The position numbers and the translations under genes are program-made. Below, in pieces: positions 30,362 to 36,879 of a stretch of 36,879 nt of DNA. The number at the start of each line of letters is the position of its first letter. Position 1 is the first letter of the stretch. Origin of the DNA: Gemmatimonadales bacterium (GTDB taxonomy: Bacteria > Gemmatimonadota > Gemmatimonadetes > Gemmatimonadales > GWC2-71-9); contig DATAOI010000009.1 in the NCBI GenBank assembly GCA_036265815.1, positions 1 to 36,879 of the forward strand, given 5' to 3'. The notes below the pieces were generated by a model. That model searched no databases, had not been told where the DNA came from, and saw only the letters and a list, made by a program, of their open reading frames with translations.

Positions 30362-30430
30362 TCTTCCCGTGAGCCGAGTCACCGCTTAGACTGTTTCCCG
30401 CCGGCATAATCCATCCACGTAAGTTGTTAT

Positions 30431-30502
30431 TTGTCAACAAGTTATGTTGACAACTCTGTGGATATCCCGTGCACGGTGTGGACAACCGTTCGGTTCTCCA
30501 CA
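30431..30502. promoter_or_regulatory. Cluster of five DnaA-box-like 9-mers in an AT-rich island upstream of ku
   Basis: Against the consensus TTRTCCACA the matches are TTGTCAACA (30431, 8/9), TGTTGACAA (30445, minus, 8/9), TGTGGATAT (30457, minus, 8/9), TGTGGACAA (30477, minus, 9/9) and TTCTCCACA (30494, 8/9). All lie within 72 bp. The first two form an inverted repeat of 9-bp arms around AGTTA. The preceding 40 bases (from about 30417) are strikingly AT-rich for this GC-rich DNA. Known meaning: such clusters occur at oriC and at DnaA-regulated or DnaA-titrating sites. The first pair alone could instead be an operator for a dimeric repressor. Confidence 0.6.
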
Positions 30503-30531
30503 CGGGTGCCTCCATTTGCGGGGGGAGCGCT

Positions 30532-31368
30532 ATGGCGAGGGCGATCTGGAGCGGGTCGATCAGCTTCGGGATGGTCAGCATCCCGGTCAAGCTTCACGGG
30601 GCCACGGAGAGTAAGGACATCTCCTTTCACCTGCTCCACTCCACCTGTGGCACCCGGCTCAAACAAGTGCGCTGGTGTCCTACTGACGAGGTGGAGGTGC
30701 CCTGGGGCGAGACGGTGCGGGGCTACGAGTACGCCAAGGACCAGTACGTCACCCTCACGGACGAAGACTTCGAGAAGCTGCCGCTCCCGAGCAAACACGT
30801 GATCGAGCTGAGCGGGTTCGTGGAGGAGCAGGAGATCGATCCCGTCTTCTACGAGAAGAGCTATTACCTCTCTCCCGACGAGCGCGCGGAGAAGCCGTAC
30901 GCCCTCCTGCTCCGCGCGCTGGAGAAGAAGAAGCTCACGGCACTCGCCACCATCACCATCCGGAAGAAAGAGCAGCTCTGCGCGCTGCGGCCGCGCGACG
31001 AGGTGCTGATGCTGGAGACGCTCTTCTATCCCGACGAGGTGCGCAAGGAATCGGGCGTGGACCTGTCGGCGGCACGGGTGAGCGACCGTGAGCTGGACAT
31101 GGCGTTCACTCTCATCGAGCTGCTGCGGAAGCCGTTCGATCCGGGGGAGTATCAGGACCACTACCGGGAGGCGCTGGCGCAGCTGATCGAGGCCAAGCTC
31201 GAGGGCCGCCAGGTGGTGAAGGCCCCGCCGGCGCGCGAGACCCGGGTCATCGACCTGGCGGACGCGCTCCGGAAGAGCGTCGAGGCGGCGCGGAAAGGCA
31301 AGCCCAAGCCGGCCGCACGTGCCCGCAAGCCGGTGCGGGCGCAGCGGCGCACGAGGAAGGTGGGGTGA
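30532..31368 (+). CDS. ku: Ku DNA end-binding protein (NHEJ)
   Basis: ATG 30532 follows GGGGGAG at 5 bp and opens MARAIWSGSISFGMVSIPVK, the invariable bacterial Ku start. The 278-residue protein has the Ku core beta-barrel/ring (1-235, with FHLLHSTCGTRLKQVRWCPT, VIELSGFVEEQEIDPVFYEK and MLETLFYPDEVR). A lysine/arginine-rich C-terminal tail follows (about 255-278), which in bacterial Ku proteins binds DNA and helps threading. It forms a homodimeric ring on double-strand breaks and recruits LigD. Its stop overlaps the GTG start of the LigD polymerase gene, so the three NHEJ genes form one operon. An upstream ATG at 30469 is inside the DnaA-box-like cluster and is not favoured. Confidence 0.95.
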   Translation: MARAIWSGSISFGMVSIPVKLHGATESKDISFHLLHSTCGTRLKQVRWCPTDEVEVPWGETVRGYEYAKDQYVTLTDEDFEKLPLPSKHVIELSGFVEEQEIDPVFYEKSYYLSPDERAEKPYALLLRALEKKKLTALATITIRKKEQLCALRPRDEVLMLETLFYPDEVRKESGVDLSAARVSDRELDMAFTLIELLRKPFDPGEYQDHYREALAQLIEAKLEGRQVVKAPPARETRVIDLADALRKSVEAARKGKPKPAARARKPVRAQRRTRKVG

Positions 31369-32438
31369 GCCGTCGGACGGCCGTGCCGGTGCTCGAGCAG
31401 CTCGCGGCTCCGGCCGCGAGTCTCACCCTCTCGGTCGACGGCTACGAGCTTCCCGTCACCAACCTGGAGAAGGCGCTCTGGCCCAAGGTGGGGCGCGGGC
31501 GGCCGCACACCAAGCGCGATCTGCTGCGCTACTTCGCGCGGGTCTCGCCGTGGATGCTGCCGCATCTGGCGGACCGGCCGATCTTCCTCACCCGTTTTCC
31601 CGGCGGCGTCAACGGCAAGAGCTTCTTCCAGAAGCACTGGGAGCCCGCGCCGCCGTTCGCCCGCACCGTGCGGATCTACTCCGCCCACGGCGACCGCGAC
31701 GGCGACTACCTCCTCTGCGAGAACCTGGTGACGCTCCTCTGGCTGGGGCAGATGGCGGGGCTCGAGCTGCACGGCTGGTTCTCCCGCACCAATCCGGAGC
31801 CGGACGCCCGCGGAAAGAGCCGTCGCTTCACCGGCTCGGAGGCGGCGCTGGAGCGCTCGATCCTCAACTACCCCGACTTCGTGGTCTTCGATCTCGACCC
31901 GTATCTCTACTCCGGCAAGGAGGGACGCGGCGAGGAGCCCGAGCTCCATAGGCGGGCGTTCGTCCGCACGCGGCAGCTCGCGCTGCACATCCGCGAGGTA
32001 CTCGAGGGCCTTGGTCTCACCACCTTCGTCAAGACGTCGGGCCGGACCGGGCTGCACCTCTATCTGCCGATCGTGCGCAACCTCGACTTCGACGCGGCCC
32101 GGCGGGTGGCCGAGACCATCGCGCAGCACGTGCAGCGGGATCGGCCGCGTGAGGTCACCACCGAATGGACGGTGAAGCTCCGCACCGGGAAGATCTTCTT
32201 CGACTACAACCAGAACAGCCGGGGGAAGTCGCTGGCGGTGCCATTCTCGCCTCGACGGCACGCGGCGGCGACGGTCTCGATGCCGGTGAGCTGGGACGAG
32301 CTTGAGGAGATCTATCCGACCGACTTCACGCTCGACACCGCGTCCGACCGGCTCGAAGCGGGTGGCGACCCCTGGACCGGCATGCTCGAGGCGCGACAGG
32401 ATCTGGCCGAGGTGCTCGGGTTGAGGAGGGCGGGATGA
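31365..32438 (+). CDS. ligD: LigD-type NHEJ primase-polymerase (stand-alone PolDom)
   Basis: The start is GTG 31365, overlapping the ku stop as GTGA; the protein has 357 residues. It matches the archaeo-eukaryotic primase-like polymerase domain of LigD. LTNLEKALWP-like VTNLEKALWPKVG, DRPIFLTRFPGGVNGKSFFQ and VVFDLDP (catalytic D176 and D178) are present, together with KTSGRTGLHLYLPI (metal and nucleotide binding) and TVKLRTGKIFFDYNQNSRGK. It fills gaps and adds ribonucleotides at break ends. In many bacteria this domain is fused to ligase and phosphoesterase domains; here it is separate. The C-terminus overlaps the ligase gene by 4 bp. No phosphoesterase (PE) domain is found in this operon. 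Confidence 0.92.
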   Translation: MSRRTAVPVLEQLAAPAASLTLSVDGYELPVTNLEKALWPKVGRGRPHTKRDLLRYFARVSPWMLPHLADRPIFLTRFPGGVNGKSFFQKHWEPAPPFARTVRIYSAHGDRDGDYLLCENLVTLLWLGQMAGLELHGWFSRTNPEPDARGKSRRFTGSEAALERSILNYPDFVVFDLDPYLYSGKEGRGEEPELHRRAFVRTRQLALHIREVLEGLGLTTFVKTSGRTGLHLYLPIVRNLDFDAARRVAETIAQHVQRDRPREVTTEWTVKLRTGKIFFDYNQNSRGKSLAVPFSPRRHAAATVSMPVSWDELEEIYPTDFTLDTASDRLEAGGDPWTGMLEARQDLAEVLGLRRAG

Positions 32439-33439
32439 GCGGGCGGCTGGAGTCGCTGGCGAGAGACGGCCGACACCGGCTGCGCTACCGCGCGCAGGCC
32501 GCCTGGATGGCCCCTATGCTGGCAACCCTCACCGAGGCGCTGCCGCGGGGTGGCGAGTGGGTCTACGAGCCCAAGCTCGACGGTGTCCGGGTGCTGGTCT
32601 ACGCCCAGGGTGGGGCGATCAAGCTCTTCTCCCGCAACCGGAAACCGCTGGAGTCCGCGTACCCCGAGCTGGTCGACGCGCTTACCCACTCTGTCAGGGG
32701 TGACGCGGTGCTCGATGGCGAGGTGGTCGCGGTGGATCCGGCCACCGGCCTGAGCAGCTTCGCCCGGCTGCAGCGCCGGATGCAGCTCCGGGATGCCACC
32801 CGCGCGCGGCGCACCGGCGTGGGGGTCGAGCTTTATCTCTTCGACTGTCTCTTCTACGAGGGGGTCGATCTCACCGCCCTGCCGCTGATCGACCGGAAGG
32901 CGGTGCTGCGCGACGTCGTCTGGTTCGACGCGCCGATCCGCTTCACTCCGTACAAGACCACCGGCTCGGCGGCGATGTTTCGGGAGGCGTGCGCCAAGGG
33001 CGCGGAAGGCATCATCGCCAAGCGGGCGGAGAGCCGCTACGTGAGCGCCCGATCGCTCGACTGGCTCAAGGTCAAGTGCGTGCACCAGCAGGAGTTCGTG
33101 ATCGGCGGGTACACGGCGCCCAAAGGCTCGCGCGAGAACCTCGGCGCGCTCCTGGTGGGGTATTACGAAAACGGCTCGCTCAAGTACGCCGGCAAGGTGG
33201 GCACCGGATACGACCGGTCGACTCTCGAGCTGCTTCACCGGCGGCTCACGCCGCTGCACCGGCGGACGTCACCATTCGCGCCAGGGCCCGCGCCCGCGGG
33301 CGAGGTGCGGTGGGTGACGCCGCGGCTGGTGGCACAGATCGGCTTCGCGGAGTGGACGCCGGCGGGGCTGCTCCGGCATCCGCGCTTCCTCGGGCTCCGG
33401 GAGGACAAGGCGGCGGCCGAGGTGGGACGGGAGGAGTAG
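32435..33439 (+). CDS. ligD: LigD-type ATP-dependent DNA ligase (stand-alone ligase domain)
   Basis: The 334-residue protein has the covalent nucleotidyltransferase motif I EPKLDGVR with adenylated Lys47. Motif III-type segments are LDGEVVAVDPATGLSSFARL and VELYLFDCLFYEG, motif IV is EGIIAKRAESRYVSARS, and motif V is WLKVKCVHQQEFVIGGYTAP. An OB-fold domain follows (about 215-315). It closes DNA nicks after Ku-dependent end joining. Size and sequence fit the ligase domain of LigD rather than replicative or repair ligases of other types. It overlaps the polymerase gene as ATGA and is the last gene of the NHEJ operon. The 98 bp to the next gene show no clear terminator. Confidence 0.93.
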   Translation: MSGRLESLARDGRHRLRYRAQAAWMAPMLATLTEALPRGGEWVYEPKLDGVRVLVYAQGGAIKLFSRNRKPLESAYPELVDALTHSVRGDAVLDGEVVAVDPATGLSSFARLQRRMQLRDATRARRTGVGVELYLFDCLFYEGVDLTALPLIDRKAVLRDVVWFDAPIRFTPYKTTGSAAMFREACAKGAEGIIAKRAESRYVSARSLDWLKVKCVHQQEFVIGGYTAPKGSRENLGALLVGYYENGSLKYAGKVGTGYDRSTLELLHRRLTPLHRRTSPFAPGPAPAGEVRWVTPRLVAQIGFAEWTPAGLLRHPRFLGLREDKAAAEVGREE

Positions 33440-33537
33440 GGTTGGTGCCCCTCGCTTGCCTCCGGGCTTCACGGTAGGTTTCGAACACTCCAGCACAACC
33501 AAGGTTTCCCAAAGGTTTCCCCCATCGGGGCTCGCCC

Positions 33538-36219
33538 ATGGGCACCGCCGAGCCGCTCAACCGATTGCGCCAGGCGTTAGCGGATCGCTATCGGATCGAG
33601 CGAGAGCTTGGCCGTGGTGGCATGGCCACGGTGTACCTGGCGCACGATCTCCGGCATGACCGGCCGGTCGCCCTCAAAGTGCTCGAGCCCGATCTCGCCG
33701 CCGCGTTGGGCCCCGAGCGCTTCCAGCGGGAGATCCGAGTGGCGGCACGGCTGCAGCATCCCCATATCCTCACGGTTTACGACTCAGGCGAGGTGGCACC
33801 CGACCATGAGGGGCCGAGACTCCTCTGGTTCACCATGCCCTACGTGGAGGGGGAGTCCTTGCGCGACCGGCTCCGGCGCGAGCACCAGCTCTCGATCGAC
33901 GACGCCATCCGCATTACCCGCGAGGCAGCGTCCGGCCTGGACTACGCCCACCGGCACGGCATCGTCCACCGCGACGTGAAGCCGGAGAATGTGCTCCTCA
34001 CCAGCGACGGCGACGTTCTGGTGGCCGACTTCGGCATCGCCCGGGCGCTCGGGAGCGCGGACGAGGCGCTGACCCAGACCGGCCTCGCGGTGGGCACGCC
34101 TGCGTACATGAGTCCCGAGCAGGCCGCGGGGGAACGGGAGCTGGATCCGCGGACGGACGTCTATAGCCTCGGCTGTGTGCTCTACGAGATGCTCGCGGGC
34201 GAGCCACCGTACACCGGTCCCACCGCCCAGGCGGTCTTGGCCAAGCGCTTTCACGAGCCGATCCCGAGCGTGCGGCGCGGACGTCCCGGCGTGCCGGAGA
34301 CTGTGGATCTGGCGATCCAGCGCGCGCTCGCGACGGTGCCAGCAGACCGATTCCGGACCCCCGCGGAGTTGGCGCAGGCACTGTCCTCGGTGTCCTCCTC
34401 GGCCAGGACGGCGGTGCTGGCTCCCCCGACCACCATTGCTACTCCCACCGCTGGTCCGAGTGCTGCGGGGCGACGGCGGCTCCCGATCGGCGCCGCCACC
34501 CTGGCGCTCGGCTTCCTGCTGGGCCTGGGCGTGCTGTTCGCCTGGCGCAAGAGCCACCGAGGGACGGAGGAGACCGGCGGCGCGGTCCGCTTGGTAGTGC
34601 TGCCCTTTGAGAACATGGGCGACTCGGCGCAGGGCTACTTCGCCGACGGTATCACCGACGAGATCCGCACCAAGCTGACCGGACTTCAGGGCGTGTCGGT
34701 GATCGCCCGGGAGAGCGCCGACCAGTACCGCCGGCTGCACAAGCCGCTTCAGCAACTGGGCGAGGAGCTGGGCGTGCAGTACGTCCTCCAGGGCACCATC
34801 CGATGGGAGAAGACGGGGGATGGCCCGGGCCGGGTACGGGTGAGCCCCGAGCTGGTGCGAGTGAGCGATGGGACCAACGTCTGGGCCCAGCGCTACGACG
34901 CCGTCCTCTCCCAGGTGTTCGAGGTTCAGGCGCAGATCGCGGAGGCGGTCGCGGCGGGCCTTGGCGTCGCATTGTCTCCCCATCAGCAGCAGGAGCTGGC
35001 GACCCGGCCGACCGAGAACCTCGAAGCGTACGACGTATATCTTCGGGCCGGGGCCGTGAATACGGAGGCTGGATTCCGGGAGAGCCAGGCCCTGCTGGAG
35101 CGTGCCGTGGCACTGGACTCCAACTTTGCCAAGGCCTGGGCCGAGCTCGCCAACGCTCGTCTGAGCGGCTACTGGTTTGGGTACGACAAGAGCGAGAAGC
35201 TGCTGGCCGCCGCCAAGGTGGCGGTCGATCGCGCGCTGAGCCTGGCACCGAAGGATCCGGACTCCTACGCCGCGCTGGGCTATTACCACTATTGGGGGCA
35301 CCGGGACTACACCAAGGCGCTGGCCGCGTTTCAGCAGGCGCTGGCCCTGTCACCGGCCCACAACGGCTCCCTCTATGGCGTCGCACTCGTGTCCCGGCGG
35401 CTGGGACACTGGGATGCGGCCGTCCAAAGCCTGCGGCGCGCCGTCGCCGACAATCCCCGGGATGTAGGGATTCAGGCGGGGTTAGGCGAGACCCTCTTCC
35501 TGATGAAGCGATACCAGGAGGCACTCGCCGAGCTGGACAAGGCCTTGAGTATCGACCCAGCGAACTACTTCAGCTGGAATTACCGCGCGTATATCCGCCT
35601 TGCGCTGACGGGTGACTTCGCGGCCGCCCGTGCTGAATTCGCCCGTGCTCCCGAGGAGATCCGACAGAGGAGTCTCTCGAATTTCCAGATGGTTGTGGTC
35701 GGGCCGGTCGGGGCGCGGCTCCTGAGCCCCGAGAGCGAAGACTCCCTCCTGCGGGTCCCGATGAGTCCACTCGATGCCGATTCGGCGACCTACTACCTCG
35801 CCCGGGCAACCGGGTATCAGTACCTCGAACGACCGGCCGTGGCCCGAGCGTACTTCGATTCCGCCGCGGCCCGACTTCGCCGGGTGGTGGCCCAGCAGCC
35901 TGACGATCCGGAGGTGCACGCGAACCTGGGGGTCGCCTTGGCCGGGCTGGGTCAGGCGGAAGCGGGACTGCAGGAAGCCCGCCGGGCCGTCGAGCTGCTG
36001 CCGTTCGACCGGGATCAGCTTGCCAACGCCGGCCTCGTCCTCGTGCAAACGCGGATCGAGGTCCTGGCGGGGCATCACGACGAGGCGGTGGCGCACCTGC
36101 GAAGCCTGCTGGCGCAGCCGGGGCTGGTGTCGGTGGGGTACCTCAAGGCCTCGCCCGAGTGGGCGCCACTCCGGTCGAGGGCGGATTTCCAACAGCTCCT
36201 CGGTGCCGCCGGGACGTGA
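33538..36219 (+). CDS. Membrane PknB-type Ser/Thr kinase with TolB-like and TPR sensor domain
   Basis: The 893-residue protein has a cytoplasmic kinase domain (about 17-275): G-loop GRGGMATV, Lys47 in VALKVLE, catalytic HRDVKPEN (144-151), DFG (164-166) and SPE (182-184). A single membrane helix follows (about 306-326). Residues about 340-460 (VRLVVLPFENMGDSAQGYFA, DGITDEIRTKLTGLQGVSVI) form the TolB-N-like domain often seen with TPR kinases and adenylate cyclases. The rest (480-890) is a TPR array with motifs such as FAKAWAELANARLSG, DYTKALAAFQQALALSP and EALAELDKALSIDPANYFSW. All catalytic residues are present, so it should be active. The TPR part is probably extracytoplasmic. Partners are unknown. 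Confidence 0.93.
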   Translation: MGTAEPLNRLRQALADRYRIERELGRGGMATVYLAHDLRHDRPVALKVLEPDLAAALGPERFQREIRVAARLQHPHILTVYDSGEVAPDHEGPRLLWFTMPYVEGESLRDRLRREHQLSIDDAIRITREAASGLDYAHRHGIVHRDVKPENVLLTSDGDVLVADFGIARALGSADEALTQTGLAVGTPAYMSPEQAAGERELDPRTDVYSLGCVLYEMLAGEPPYTGPTAQAVLAKRFHEPIPSVRRGRPGVPETVDLAIQRALATVPADRFRTPAELAQALSSVSSSARTAVLAPPTTIATPTAGPSAAGRRRLPIGAATLALGFLLGLGVLFAWRKSHRGTEETGGAVRLVVLPFENMGDSAQGYFADGITDEIRTKLTGLQGVSVIARESADQYRRLHKPLQQLGEELGVQYVLQGTIRWEKTGDGPGRVRVSPELVRVSDGTNVWAQRYDAVLSQVFEVQAQIAEAVAAGLGVALSPHQQQELATRPTENLEAYDVYLRAGAVNTEAGFRESQALLERAVALDSNFAKAWAELANARLSGYWFGYDKSEKLLAAAKVAVDRALSLAPKDPDSYAALGYYHYWGHRDYTKALAAFQQALALSPAHNGSLYGVALVSRRLGHWDAAVQSLRRAVADNPRDVGIQAGLGETLFLMKRYQEALAELDKALSIDPANYFSWNYRAYIRLALTGDFAAARAEFARAPEEIRQRSLSNFQMVVVGPVGARLLSPESEDSLLRVPMSPLDADSATYYLARATGYQYLERPAVARAYFDSAAARLRRVVAQQPDDPEVHANLGVALAGLGQAEAGLQEARRAVELLPFDRDQLANAGLVLVQTRIEVLAGHHDEAVAHLRSLLAQPGLVSVGYLKASPEWAPLRSRADFQQLLGAAGT

Positions 36220-36344
36220 TCCGCCAGCTGGGGGCGCTCCCTCGGCTTCCCGGTCCCGGTCCGGGCCGTTACCCACTTCGTTCCCGCGGGTTACTTTTCT
36301 CTACCCAATAGCCTTCACAATCTCTCCAGCCCCAGCTGGAACCT

Positions 36345-36476
36345 ATGGACCTGCCTGGCCAACTGCAGGTGGCGCTGGCGATGTTCAGCATCAGCGGCTA
36401 CCTCCAGCGCGAGCCCGACCGCGCCTTCAACCGGATGGCCCGCGGGCTTCATCTCGACGTCCTCATCGGCTCATGA
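36345..36476 (+). CDS. Small ORF or kinase-TPR remnant, 43 residues
   Basis: ATG 36345 to TGA 36476 encodes 43 residues (MDLPGQLQVALAMFSISGYL, ending GLHLDVLIGS). The stretch looks like one TPR-type helix pair. The stop overlaps the next start as ATGA, but the two ORFs are in different frames. It may be a decayed piece of a kinase gene like its neighbours rather than a functional gene. The gap 36220-36344 holds nothing I can recognise. Confidence 0.3.
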   Translation: MDLPGQLQVALAMFSISGYLQREPDRAFNRMARGLHLDVLIGS

Positions 36477-36658
36477 GCGCCGAACTGCGCACCCGGCTAC
36501 TACTCCTGGCGCTCGGGGACACCGACTCCGCCCTGGCGGTTCTCAAGACCTCTGCCAACCAGCACAAGTGGTGGTTCGGCTTCAACTACCGCTGGGCGCC
36601 ACTGCAGAACGACCCGCGCTATCAGGCGCTGCTGCGGCAGATCGGTGCAGTCCAGTGA
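36473..36658 (+). pseudogene. C-terminal remnant of a TPR-kinase gene
   Basis: The 61-residue ORF contains LGDTDSALAVLKTSANQHKW and ends with YRWAPLQNDPRYQALLRQIG. That ending parallels the C-terminus of the upstream kinase (EWAPLRSRADFQQLLGAAG) and the common 'DPLFxxLRxDPRFxxLLxxxG' ending of TPR kinases. There is no kinase domain, so it is most likely the surviving tail of a deleted paralogue in a tandem array. It overlaps the GTG start of the next kinase (GTGA), so it could still be translated or couple translation. Confidence 0.62.
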
Positions 36659-36879
36659 CCGCGAGCTCCTCGTCCCTCGCCGCGGCATTGGCCGAGCGCT
36701 ACGTGCTGGAGCGGGAGCTGGGGGCGGGGGGCATGGCGACGGTGTATCTGGCCGAGGACGTGCGGCATCGGCGCAAGGTGGCGGTCAAGGTGCTCCGCCC
36801 CGAGCTGGCGGCCAGCATGGGCCCGGACCGCTTTCTCCGGGAGATCGAGATCGCGGCCCAGCTGCAGCACCCCCACATC
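36655..36879 (+). CDS. PknB-type Ser/Thr kinase (N-terminal part, cut by window edge)
   Basis: GTG 36655 starts a frame of 75 codons running off the window. It opens with a short linker and then LAERYVLERELGAGGMATVY (G-loop), VAVKVLRPELAASMG (lysine in beta-3) and REIEIAAQLQHPHI (alpha-C helix). It is clearly paralogous to the kinase at 33538, sharing most residues in this segment. The start overlaps the preceding remnant's stop. Downstream domains are not visible, but a TPR sensor is likely by analogy. Confidence 0.9.
   Translation, partial: MTASSSSLAAALAERYVLERELGAGGMATVYLAEDVRHRRKVAVKVLRPELAASMGPDRFLREIEIAAQLQHPHI

Noticed and set aside
1-36879. tRNA, rRNA or prophage genes
   Set aside because: No cloverleaf, rRNA-like or phage structural sequence was noticed on reading either strand; the holin-family label of the DUF1469 gene is only a family name.

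Overview
The window is GC-rich bacterial chromosomal DNA with tightly packed genes and many 4-bp ATGA or GTGA start/stop overlaps. PknB-type kinases fused to TPR arrays, a Ku/LigD operon, an ergothioneine cluster and proline/alanine-rich single-pass proteins fit a soil-type bacterium. Gemmatimonadota or a close relative is my best guess, inferred from style only; there is no rRNA in the window to test it.

Layout. (1) 1-2860 is accessory DNA. A truncated ArsR-type regulator with a perfect 24-bp palindromic operator is followed by the stump of a spermidine-synthase-like membrane protein. Next comes a small integron-type cassette array with three full attC sites and one truncated site. Its cassettes encode a secreted NTF2-like protein, a lipocalin-like DUF1579-type protein and an isoprenylcysteine methyltransferase-like membrane protein with an internally shifted frame. 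No integrase is in view. (2) 2999-7619 (minus) is a five-gene envelope operon: a YqjD-like helical membrane protein, a DUF1469/YqjE-like protein, a DUF3618 protein, a membrane-anchored dynamin-like GTPase and YihY/BrkB. (3) 7806-14415 holds a DHA2 drug exporter, an O-antigen ligase-like polytopic protein, a SodC-like lipoprotein, a mercaptopyruvate sulfurtransferase coupled to a quinone oxidoreductase, and a YflT-type stress protein with a strong 3' hairpin. (4) 14573-18184 is an egtB-egtD-egtA ergothioneine operon, divergent from ada. (5) 19468-22867: citramalate synthase (cimA) on the minus strand is preceded by a good promoter, a 26-codon Leu/Ile-rich leader ORF and a 13-bp terminator with a T-tract, the anatomy of transcription attenuation. 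A 24-bp palindrome separates this from the divergent sufE-rho pair.

(6) 22874-26467 is a DUF1015-serA-serC serine operon. Upstream of it lies a 10-bp minisatellite of about 13 units with an inverted arm of 4-5 units, which also encodes the tail of the neighbouring transporter gene. (7) 26649-28969 is an OpuC/OsmF-type ABC importer made of an ATPase and a fused binding-protein/permease. (8) 29294-33439 holds a Pro/Ala-rich membrane protein, then a cluster of five DnaA-box-like 9-mers in an AT-rich island, then ku and a LigD split into polymerase and ligase genes. (9) 33538-36879 is a tandem array of Ser/Thr kinase-TPR genes with a decayed remnant between them.

The most notable items are the cimA attenuator, the DnaA-box cluster, the decamer inverted-repeat array, the cassette array and the dynamin envelope operon. 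Functions are inferred from protein motifs read by eye; no searches were run.
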